Assembly: GCA_039817415.1 (NCBI GenBank)
Contig: JBCBVV010000049.1
Location: forward strand, 1 to 47,855
Length of the DNA: 47,855 bases
Origin: JALEFZ01 sp039817415
GTDB taxonomy: Bacteria; Bacteroidota; Bacteroidia; J057
Direction: 5' to 3'
Each line of letters opens with the position of its first letter. Positions within the stretch are counted from its first letter, which is position 1. Under the pieces are notes generated by a model. The model was not told the DNA's origin. It made no database searches and worked only from the letters and a program-made list of their open reading frames with translations. This document shows positions 27,001-33,643 of this stretch, piece by piece. The position numbers were made by a program, and so were the translations under genes.

Positions 27001-27142
27001 GGATGAATTTTCCCCACGCTATTGCCCTACAAGATCCTTTGATGCTGCTGGCGACTTCGTCTGTGATCCTACTGCGGTAGGCTTCGGAAACGGCCGTGAG
27101 TGGGAAATCAGAACTTATTTACAGTTCAACATTGTCAACTAA
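24008..27142 (+). CDS. Clan GH-A glycosidase fused to an outer-membrane beta-barrel
   Basis: The protein has 1044 residues. A signal peptide (MRNLITTLALCFLASAIYAQ) is followed by a TIM-barrel glycosidase domain to about residue 400, with the clan GH-A acid/base in LLGNENNYG (Glu168) and nucleophile in MFTEFGAD (Glu269). From about 430 to the end the protein shows alternating hydrophobic strands rich in aromatic residues and Gly (for example FNFLTGFALAVGNLQIAPNF, AKFAVSAGFVYRHL). It ends on an amphipathic strand, EIRTYLQFNIVN, as outer-membrane barrels do. The enzyme is therefore probably surface-tethered by its own barrel. The family is uncertain (GH2-, GH5- or glucanosyltransferase-like). 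Its place with GH16 and GH30 points to a beta-glucan. It is the first gene of the operon. Confidence 0.75.
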   Translation: MRNLITTLALCFLASAIYAQADRVSVASDPSGMKLVVNGEDFMINGMNWDYFPIGTNFNYSLWNQPDDIIKSALDAEMTLLRNMGVNTVRQYTGIPAKWITYIYENYGIYTMLNHSFGRYGLTLGGNWYPNTEYADPRVRKLLLAETKKLVEDYQNTPGLLMYLLGNENNYGLFWEGAETEDIPIEDRKSTVRARAMYKLFNEAVVAMKGVDKSHPVAICNGDLLFLDIIAEECKDVDILGTNMYRGVSFGDAFEKVKADYGKPIMFTEFGADAFNAIQNQEDQAAQAYYMVGNWKEIYANAAGLGKAGNSIGGFTFQFSDGWWKFGQTKNLSVHDNNASWANGGYQRDFEEGENNMNEEWFGICAKGPTNERGLYTLYPRAAYYALKEVHNINPYIAGFNMQALETAFQSMQPAEAVIQARGDKAALLGEQSKKVRMNLLRADLSTYNTGGSMISTPEDPDPSTVQFPNQLGFDHMQSFYVGVEAKPSENFRANVVLNVLANVATNPINEIFYENRGRPQVVNTPNGQEVLGDPNRVKAHQMNFAWNNTHFDLNGFYRTGHYHWGYEGDFFGLYPEANYGPNIDTYNGNAPFGFEFTGKKELDGLKAAFGPELWWGANPAVLVKYSKKLAGFDLTGIYHEDLDRPAPAVSSFAVPMPVTRRVTLHVKRNFGKLGLELGGIWGGSPLIGRKFQLAQEQDGEMRVFEDEITMDDTWGGKARLTYFFGPIKWYASGAAQGLVANGGADNTQLYTGWRLKDSGSGNQFNFLTGFALAVGNLQIAPNFLWQQPIVGPMAADGPAPGRPRNILDDPFAVRANREQIAGELLLTYDPTPGTWMYEWDNDMAEDAKFAVSAGFVYRHLPTIQDAAIGIFADGRTLFAFPGSAPAADLWEVNARIVSKITPEFGIIANLLGGTTQARGSDPRLVERFGGDVRMIYKKWKLTSMVKVNDWGPFDYHRDFGLTYPMQVMFDLSTSAGRQTWFDLPNTRLGIQFTYRTLDEFSPRYCPTRSFDAAGDFVCDPTAVGFGNGREWEIRTYLQFNIVN

Positions 27143-27162
27143 ACAAACAAATAACAGATCAG

Positions 27163-29526
27163 ATGAAGCATATATTTAATTTATCCTCTGCAGCCTTTCT
27201 GATTTTATCAGTACTCATCCTCATGAGTTGCAGCCGTAGAGATTTTGATACGCTGTCTCCGGCCTCATTTCCAACTGATCCAGATGTATTTCTTGATGCT
27301 TTTACAGCAGGCTTGAATTACGCTGCCTTTGGTGGTTCTGATGTTACTGCCTTTCAGGTGGATATGGAGGTAAAATATGAAGGCGAATCCTCCATGAGAT
27401 TTGCAGTACCTGATGCTGGGTCCCCACGTGGTGCCTATGCTGGGGGTGTATTCTTCTTGGATGTAGGACGTGATTTGACAGGATATGATGCCCTTACCTT
27501 TTGGGCAAAGGCGTCTAAGTCAGCTAGTGTAGATTTGATTGGATTCGGTAATGACTTACAAGAATCAAAATTCTTGGCTCAGCTGAATGGAGTTGCCATG
27601 AATACTAATTGGCAGAAGTACATTATCCCGATTCCTGATCCTGCGAAGCTTACTGAAGAGAAGGGTATGTTGTTTTTCTCTGAAGGTCCAGAAGATAGCA
27701 AAGGATATACTTTCTGGATTGACGAAGTGAAATTTGAGAAGCTTGGTACCATAGCGCAGAGAAGACCAATCATTCTGGCTGGACAAGATCAAACTACTTC
27801 TGCAGGAACGGGTGAAACCCTGACCATGGGAGGATTCAGTGCAGCGTTTAACATGCCTACTGGCATTGATGATACAGTAAATACAGCTGCAGCTTATTTC
27901 GATTTTGTCTCTTCAGACAATTCAATTGCTACTGTAAATGAGACGGGTATTGTAACCATTTTAGATGCGGGTACAGCTACCATTACTGCAACTTTAGCGG
28001 GAGAAGATGCGGTAGGATCTTTGACTGTAAGTTCAACTGGAGAGGTTGTAAAGCCACAATCTCCAGCACCAATGCCAACTCGCTCTGCGGATTCTGTGAT
28101 TTCGATGTTCTCCAATGCCTATGATGATGTGCCGATCGACCTTTGGAATACTTTCTGGCAGTTCTCTACTGCTTTGAATGAGGATATTCAAATTGATGGA
28201 GACGATGTTAAGCGTTACAAAAACCTGAACTTTGTCGGAATTGAGTTCACCTCTCAGCAAATCAACGCGAGCGAGATGACTCATTTCCATATGGATATTT
28301 GGACACCAGATCCAACTGATTTGCCAGCTGTCTTTAAGGTACTTTTGGTAGACTTTGGAGCTGATGGCTCTTTTGATGGTGGAGATGATTCTTCACATGA
28401 GTTGAGCTTTACCAGTCCCGTTCTCAAAACTGGAGAATGGATTAGCCTAGATATGCCTTTCTCAAGCTTTACGGGATTGACGAATCGTAACAACCTAGCG
28501 CAGCTTGTGCTATCTGGCGATTTGCCGAATGTATTTATTGACAACGTATATTTCTATCAGGATGCAAATGGATCTGGTACTGGAGGAGGAACACCAACTT
28601 CTGCTGCACCTACACCAACTGCTAATCCAGCTGATGTGATCTCTATCTTTAGTGATGCTTACACGGACCAGGCAGGAACCAATTTCAATCCTGATTGGGG
28701 ACAGGCAACTACTTTTTCTGAAGTAAGTGTTGATGGAAATGCGGCCCTGCTTTACGCTGGTTTGAATTACCAGGGAACTGAACTGGCAGGTGGACTGGAT
28801 GTATCAGGTATGACACACCTTCACATCGACTACTGGACGGCTAATTCTACTTTGTTGAATGCCTTCATAATTAGTTCTGGACCTGTTGAAACAGCCAAGA
28901 GCCTCGATGTACCAACTTCAGGCTGGAATAGCATTGATATTCCGTTAACGGACTTCAACCCCGTGGACTTGATGGATGTTATTCAATTCAAGTTTGATGG
29001 GAATGGCGATATTTACCTAGACAATATTTACTTCGTCAATGATCCAAGCTTGGGTGGAGGTTCTGGAAGTACGGGACCTTCTGCTGCTGCTCCGACACCA
29101 GCTTACCCCGCAGCCGATGTGATCTCTATCTTTAGTGATGCCTACACCAATGTAGCAGGAACCAATTTGAATCCAGATTGGGGGCAGGCAACTACGGTTT
29201 CTCAGCCTCCTATTGATGGGAATACGACCCTTCTTTACAAAGGATTAAATTATCAAGGTACTGAACTATCAAGCGCCATTGATGTTAGCGGGATGGGATT
29301 CTTACACCTCGATTTCTGGACAGAAAACTCTACAGCGCTTGAGGTATTCCTGATCAGCGATGGGCCAGTGGAGACTCCATTTACCCTGACAGTTCCTACA
29401 ACGGGCTGGGTAAGTGTAGACATTCCATTGTCTAACTTTAGCCCTGTTGATCTAGCCGCAGTCTTCCAAATGAAGTTTGAAGGAGACGGAGATATTTACC
29501 TGGATAACATTCTCTTTAGAAAATAA
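27163..29526 (+). CDS. Surface glycan-binding lipoprotein with three repeated modules
   Basis: The protein has 787 residues from the ATG that opens the lipoprotein signal (LILSVLILMSCSRR, lipid on the Cys), 20 bases after the upstream stop; the frame is open 63 bases farther up. A first jelly-roll-like binding domain (about 35-200) is followed by a BIG_2-like domain (about 205-310) and three modules of about 150 residues joined by Pro/Ala/Thr linkers. Modules 2 and 3 are close copies (both contain SIFSDAYT, NPDWGQATT, GLNYQGTEL and GDIYLDNI); module 1 is diverged. No catalytic motif is seen. It fills the SusE/SusF-like or surface glycan-binding protein position of a utilisation locus, so capture of beta-glucan at the cell surface is inferred. 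Confidence 0.78.
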   Translation: MKHIFNLSSAAFLILSVLILMSCSRRDFDTLSPASFPTDPDVFLDAFTAGLNYAAFGGSDVTAFQVDMEVKYEGESSMRFAVPDAGSPRGAYAGGVFFLDVGRDLTGYDALTFWAKASKSASVDLIGFGNDLQESKFLAQLNGVAMNTNWQKYIIPIPDPAKLTEEKGMLFFSEGPEDSKGYTFWIDEVKFEKLGTIAQRRPIILAGQDQTTSAGTGETLTMGGFSAAFNMPTGIDDTVNTAAAYFDFVSSDNSIATVNETGIVTILDAGTATITATLAGEDAVGSLTVSSTGEVVKPQSPAPMPTRSADSVISMFSNAYDDVPIDLWNTFWQFSTALNEDIQIDGDDVKRYKNLNFVGIEFTSQQINASEMTHFHMDIWTPDPTDLPAVFKVLLVDFGADGSFDGGDDSSHELSFTSPVLKTGEWISLDMPFSSFTGLTNRNNLAQLVLSGDLPNVFIDNVYFYQDANGSGTGGGTPTSAAPTPTANPADVISIFSDAYTDQAGTNFNPDWGQATTFSEVSVDGNAALLYAGLNYQGTELAGGLDVSGMTHLHIDYWTANSTLLNAFIISSGPVETAKSLDVPTSGWNSIDIPLTDFNPVDLMDVIQFKFDGNGDIYLDNIYFVNDPSLGGGSGSTGPSAAAPTPAYPAADVISIFSDAYTNVAGTNLNPDWGQATTVSQPPIDGNTTLLYKGLNYQGTELSSAIDVSGMGFLHLDFWTENSTALEVFLISDGPVETPFTLTVPTTGWVSVDIPLSNFSPVDLAAVFQMKFEGDGDIYLDNILFRK

Positions 29527-29531
29527 GCATA

Positions 29532-29549
29532 CTTATCCTCAGGGATAAG
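29532..29549 (+). other. Intercistronic hairpin after the binding lipoprotein
   Basis: CTTATCC, a 4-base loop and GGATAAG form a 7-bp stem just after the stop. No T-run follows, so it is more likely an mRNA-stabilising structure than a terminator. Confidence 0.5.
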
Positions 29550-29572
29550 GAATTTAAAACATTTAACATTAT

Positions 29573-29604
29573 GGGAGCGGGGTACTGAGTGCCCTGCCCC
29601 TTTT
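29573..29604 (+). terminator. GC-rich intercistronic hairpin, possible attenuator
   Basis: A stem of about 12 bp with one bulged A and two wobble pairs (arms GGGAGCGGGGTAC and GTGCCCTGCCCC) closes on a TGA loop and is followed by TTTT. It ends 14 bases before the GH16 start codon. It could partly terminate transcription between the binding protein and the enzymes, or protect the upstream mRNA. Confidence 0.55.
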
Positions 29605-29617
29605 AATAGAACAATTC

Positions 29618-30442
29618 ATGAGAATTTTTAAATCTCTTTTTTCAACAATAATGCTAGCGGTGGCTGTTGCCTTCCTCATGAGTGGATGTGATCAACAGAA
29701 TACGCTAGAGGAGAGAACCTGGCAATTGGTTTGGGAAGACAATTTTGATGGAGCGGCGGGTGTTTCCCCTGATTCAAGCAAATGGGTCTATGATATTGGA
29801 ACCGACTGGGGTAATGCACAGTTAGAATATGATACTGATCGCCCTGAGAATGTATCTATGGACGGCGAAGGAAACTTGGCCATTATTTCAAGAAAAGAAA
29901 GCTTTGCGGGTTCAGCTTTTACTTCAGCTAGAATCACTACTGCAGGAAAATTCGATCATACTTTTGGTCGTTACGAGGCCAGAATCAAAATGCCTTGGGG
30001 ACCTGGTATTTGGCCAGCCTTTTGGTTGCTAGGATCTGATATTTCTTCTGTTGGTTGGCCGCAGTGTGGCGAAATTGACGTCATGGAATACCGCGGACAA
30101 GAGCCAAACATCATCCATGGATCTATCCACGGCCCTGGTTATTCTGGTGGAAATGCTGTAACAAAAAGTTTCGGATTTGAGGCAGATCGTTTTGACAACG
30201 ACTTTCACATCTTTGCCATCGAATGGGGGGAGGATTTTATCGACTTCTTTGTTGATGACAACCTTTACCAAAGAATTGAGCCAGAAGATGCTCCTGGAGA
30301 TTGGGTGTACGACCATGACTTTCACATTATCCTTAATGTAGCGGTAGGCGGTAACTACGTAGGATTTCCTACTGATGACACCAACTTCCCTCAGACCATG
30401 CTGGTTGACTACGTAAGGGTATATGATCAAGTAACGCAATAA
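29618..30442 (+). CDS. GH16 beta-1,3-glucanase (laminarinase-like) lipoprotein
   Basis: This 274-residue family 16 glycoside hydrolase cuts internal beta-1,3 (or mixed beta-1,3/1,4) glucan bonds. The lipoprotein signal ends in LMSGC. The catalytic signature GEIDVMEYRG gives nucleophile Glu152, Asp154 and acid/base Glu157, in the bulged ExDxxE form typical of laminarinases. WPAFWLLG and the C-terminal MLVDYVRVYD are family landmarks. The protein is just one catalytic domain. It is likely anchored at the outer membrane next to the binding lipoprotein and feeds oligosaccharides to the GH30 enzyme. Confidence 0.93.
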   Translation: MRIFKSLFSTIMLAVAVAFLMSGCDQQNTLEERTWQLVWEDNFDGAAGVSPDSSKWVYDIGTDWGNAQLEYDTDRPENVSMDGEGNLAIISRKESFAGSAFTSARITTAGKFDHTFGRYEARIKMPWGPGIWPAFWLLGSDISSVGWPQCGEIDVMEYRGQEPNIIHGSIHGPGYSGGNAVTKSFGFEADRFDNDFHIFAIEWGEDFIDFFVDDNLYQRIEPEDAPGDWVYDHDFHIILNVAVGGNYVGFPTDDTNFPQTMLVDYVRVYDQVTQ

Positions 30443-30450
30443 GCTAAACT

Positions 30451-30495
30451 AGACGATAGAGGTATTCTTGTTTTTACGGGAAGCTTCTATCGTCT
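30451..30495 (+). other. Intercistronic hairpin between GH16 and GH30
   Basis: A perfect 10-bp inverted repeat, AGACGATAGA with TCTATCGTCT, encloses a 25-base loop. No T-run follows the stem, so simple termination is unlikely. Confidence 0.5.
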
Positions 30496-30564
30496 CATGT
30501 TTAACATGATGGATCGCAAAAGCTCCTAAGCCTTTAATGGCACTACCTACTCATAACTACTACT

Positions 30565-32055
30565 ATGGTTACCAACATAATCAGATGTGTGCTTACAGCA
30601 TCTTTGATGATAAGCCTCATCTCTTGCACACAGCCGGATATGAATGTTACGGTGTTTGAAACCTCTGCAGCCGGAAACAAACTCACTAAGCTAGAAAGCT
30701 TTCCGGCCGCTGAAAAATCTGCTGCCATCAAGATTCTTCCAGATGAAACCTTCCAAACGATAACTGGATTTGGCGGTTCATTCACGGAAGCCTCAGCCTC
30801 TCTTCTCAATGGACTTAGCCCCGAAAAAAGAAAGGAAGTCATCGAAGCCTATTTTGGCGAGTCCGGCGCACGCTACTCCTTGACGAGAACACACATGAAT
30901 TCCTGTGATTTTTCATTAGGAAATTACTCCTATGCTCCGGTTGAGGGAGACAAAGAATTGGTTAATTTTTCTGTCCAAGAAGACAAAGACGACATCATTC
31001 CCATGATCAAGGAAGCCATGGACATTTCTGTGGAAGGCTTCAAAATTCTTTCTTCTCCATGGACCGCTCCCCCTTGGATGAAAGACAACAAAGATTGGAG
31101 AGGTGGAAAATTGTTGCCTGAATACTATGATACTTGGGCGCTGTTTTTCTCCAAGTATATCGATGCTTACAAAGAAGAAGGAATTGATATTTGGGGCTTT
31201 ACCGTTGAAAATGAGCCTTTGGGCAATGATAATAACTGGGAAAGTATGCACTTCACTGCAGAGGAAATGACAGCCTTTGTGCGAGATCATCTGGGTCCTA
31301 AGCTCAAGGCAGATGGGCATGATGTGAAGATCTTGGGCTATGACCAGAATAGGGGAGATGAGCTAAAACACTGGGTAGATACCATGTATGGAGACGAAAA
31401 AGCTGCGGCCTATTTTGATGGGACAGCTGTTCATTGGTATGCAAGTACCTTTGACTGGTTTCCAGCCTCTTTACAGTATGCTCACAAAGCCGCTCCAGGA
31501 AAACACTTGATTCAATCTGAAGCTTGTGCGGATGCCGAAGTCCCCAAGTGGAAAGATGACAATTGGTATTGGTCAAAGGAGGCCACCGATTGGGGCTGGG
31601 ACTGGGCCAGAGAGGAAGACAAACACCTGCATCCCAAATATGCACCCGCTTATCGCTATGGAAGAGACATCATCGGTTGTCTCAATAATTGGGTTGATGG
31701 CTGGGTTGACTGGAACATGGTCTTAGATAGACAGGGAGGCCCCAACTGGTTTAAGAACTGGTGTGTAGCACCTGTAATTGTAGATACAGAATTGGATGAG
31801 GTGTATTATACACCCATCTATTATATCATGAGCCACTTTAGTAAATATATTCGCCCTGGTGCGGTTCGTATCGGTCTTGACAATTCCGATGAGGCATTGA
31901 TGGCATCTGCTGTTAAAAATCCTGATGGATCTATCGTAGCCGTTGTCCTCAACCAGGAAATGGAAGCCAGAAGTCTGAGTATTTCTCTAGGAGAAATCTC
32001 TAAGGACATCACCATTAGCCCTCAAGCTATACAATCCATTGTCATTGCTGAATAG
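30565..32055 (+). CDS. GH30 beta-glucanase/beta-glucosidase lipoprotein
   Basis: This 496-residue family 30 glycoside hydrolase has a lipoprotein signal (MISLISC). The TIM barrel carries the acid/base in VENEP (Glu217) and the nucleophile in IQSEACAD (Glu319). Other family landmarks are TGFGGSFTEASA, LSSPWTAPPWMK and the C-terminal beta domain with RIGL and IVAVVLNQ. Family members act on beta-1,6-glucan, beta-1,3-oligosaccharides or glucosylceramide. Beside a GH16 laminarinase, removal of beta-1,6 branches or trimming of laminarin oligosaccharides is the best reading. The transporter follows 28 bases later. Confidence 0.9.
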   Translation: MVTNIIRCVLTASLMISLISCTQPDMNVTVFETSAAGNKLTKLESFPAAEKSAAIKILPDETFQTITGFGGSFTEASASLLNGLSPEKRKEVIEAYFGESGARYSLTRTHMNSCDFSLGNYSYAPVEGDKELVNFSVQEDKDDIIPMIKEAMDISVEGFKILSSPWTAPPWMKDNKDWRGGKLLPEYYDTWALFFSKYIDAYKEEGIDIWGFTVENEPLGNDNNWESMHFTAEEMTAFVRDHLGPKLKADGHDVKILGYDQNRGDELKHWVDTMYGDEKAAAYFDGTAVHWYASTFDWFPASLQYAHKAAPGKHLIQSEACADAEVPKWKDDNWYWSKEATDWGWDWAREEDKHLHPKYAPAYRYGRDIIGCLNNWVDGWVDWNMVLDRQGGPNWFKNWCVAPVIVDTELDEVYYTPIYYIMSHFSKYIRPGAVRIGLDNSDEALMASAVKNPDGSIVAVVLNQEMEARSLSISLGEISKDITISPQAIQSIVIAE

Positions 32056-32083
32056 GGTTCATTTATCAACCAATTGACTCGTT

Positions 32084-33529
32084 ATGTCTACTACTAATCT
32101 CGAAAGCGTCAAGCACAAAACTGCTCCGCAGGATATAGTCCCTTTGATCCAAAAAATTGCTTTTGGTTCGGGACACTTGGCCAACCAATTATTCCCAGCT
32201 GCCCTAGGGGTATTTATGTACTACCTAGTGGTAGCCTTTAAAATGGATCCTTTTGATGCAGGACTGCTTGCAGCCCTTCCAAGGGTCTTAGATGCGCTTA
32301 CAGATCCCATCATGGGATATATTTCAGATAACACGACTTCCAAATGGGGGCGTAGAAAACCCTATATATTTTTAGGGGCCGTCTTCACGGGGGTATCCTA
32401 TATGGGGATGTGGCAGCTTTATCCAGAAAATGGAATTGATTTCAACTATTACTTCTTCCTGATCATGTCATTCGTGTTCTACATCGGATACACGATCTTC
32501 GCTACACCACTTATTGGATTAGGATACGAAATGACCCCTGATTACAATGAACGAACCCGCTTAATGGCTTCTTCCCAAACCATGGGTCAAATGGCATGGA
32601 TGATCGCGCCATGGTTCTGGTTTATGATTCCAAATTGGTTTGAGACCCCTGAAATTGGAGTCCGCAGTATGTCTATTTGGGTGGGTATACTCTGTATTAT
32701 CTTAGGTATTATGCCCGCACTTTTCTGCAAGGAAATTGATCAATCAAATCTGACTGGACGCAAGAAGCTATCTTTCAAAGACCTTTCGGAGAGTATGATG
32801 GGACTATTCAAAGGAATTGTAGAAACAGTCAAAAACAAGCCATTCCGTAAGCTTTGCGGAGCTACATTTTTGGTTTTTAATGGATTTCAAACCATTGCTC
32901 AGTTTGCCCTCTTTATCATCGTTTACTACCTGTTTAATGGGAGCTACGAAGATGCGGGTACATGGCCAGCATGGTTCGGAACCATCAGTGCCGCTTCTAC
33001 AGCCTTCTTGGTCATTCCTATCATTACGTGGATGTCCACAAAAATGGGTAAGAAGAACGCATTTATTGTCTCTACCTTAATCTCAGTTGTCGGCTACGCA
33101 CTAAAGTGGTGGGGCTTCAATACGGCCAATCTTTGGTTGATGTTTCTTCCAATCCCCTTGATGACATTTGGCATTGGAGGCTTGTTCACCTTGATGATGT
33201 CTATGACAGCAGATGTCTGTGATTTGGATGAGTTGACCAATGGAATGCCAAGGAAAGAAGGCACATTTGGAGCCGTTTACTGGTGGATGGTAAAACTAGG
33301 AACGGCCGTTGCTTTGGCTACAAGTGGTGCTGTGTTGAGCTGGATTGGATTTGACCAGAATGTAACGGTTCAGTCAGCTGAAACCCTTCTACAATTAAGA
33401 ATAGCGGATATCGTGATTCCTGTTGCTACCGGTCTACTAGCCATCCTTGTCATGTGGAATTATGACCTGGATGAAAATAGAGCACGTGAAATTCGTGAGA
33501 TTCTAGTGGAACGTAGAGGAGAACTCTAA
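32084..33529 (+). CDS. GPH-family sugar:cation symporter
   Basis: This 481-residue inner-membrane transporter has about twelve hydrophobic helices and the GPH (glycoside-pentoside-hexuronide) signature LDALTDPIMGYISD followed by WGRRKPYI near residues 67-95. It probably imports glucose or short beta-gluco-oligosaccharides released by the upstream lipoproteins, driven by sodium or protons. It is the last gene of the operon and is followed by a strong terminator. Confidence 0.9.
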   Translation: MSTTNLESVKHKTAPQDIVPLIQKIAFGSGHLANQLFPAALGVFMYYLVVAFKMDPFDAGLLAALPRVLDALTDPIMGYISDNTTSKWGRRKPYIFLGAVFTGVSYMGMWQLYPENGIDFNYYFFLIMSFVFYIGYTIFATPLIGLGYEMTPDYNERTRLMASSQTMGQMAWMIAPWFWFMIPNWFETPEIGVRSMSIWVGILCIILGIMPALFCKEIDQSNLTGRKKLSFKDLSESMMGLFKGIVETVKNKPFRKLCGATFLVFNGFQTIAQFALFIIVYYLFNGSYEDAGTWPAWFGTISAASTAFLVIPIITWMSTKMGKKNAFIVSTLISVVGYALKWWGFNTANLWLMFLPIPLMTFGIGGLFTLMMSMTADVCDLDELTNGMPRKEGTFGAVYWWMVKLGTAVALATSGAVLSWIGFDQNVTVQSAETLLQLRIADIVIPVATGLLAILVMWNYDLDENRAREIREILVERRGEL

Positions 33530-33555
33530 GAATAAAATCATAAGTTAAGGTTACT

Positions 33556-33593
33556 AAAAAAGGCATCCTCCTACACAGGAGGAATGCCTTTTT
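33556..33593. terminator. Terminator of the beta-glucan operon
   Basis: A long stem (AAAAAGGCATCCTCCT with AGGAGG-A-ATGCCTTTTT) with a 4-base loop has A and T runs on both sides, so it can also serve the minus-strand astacin gene that ends at 33644. Confidence 0.9.
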
Positions 33594-33643
33594 ACTATTT
33601 AAGATCTTTCATGGTTTAGCTAAAAGACCTATTGGCCTTTCCA

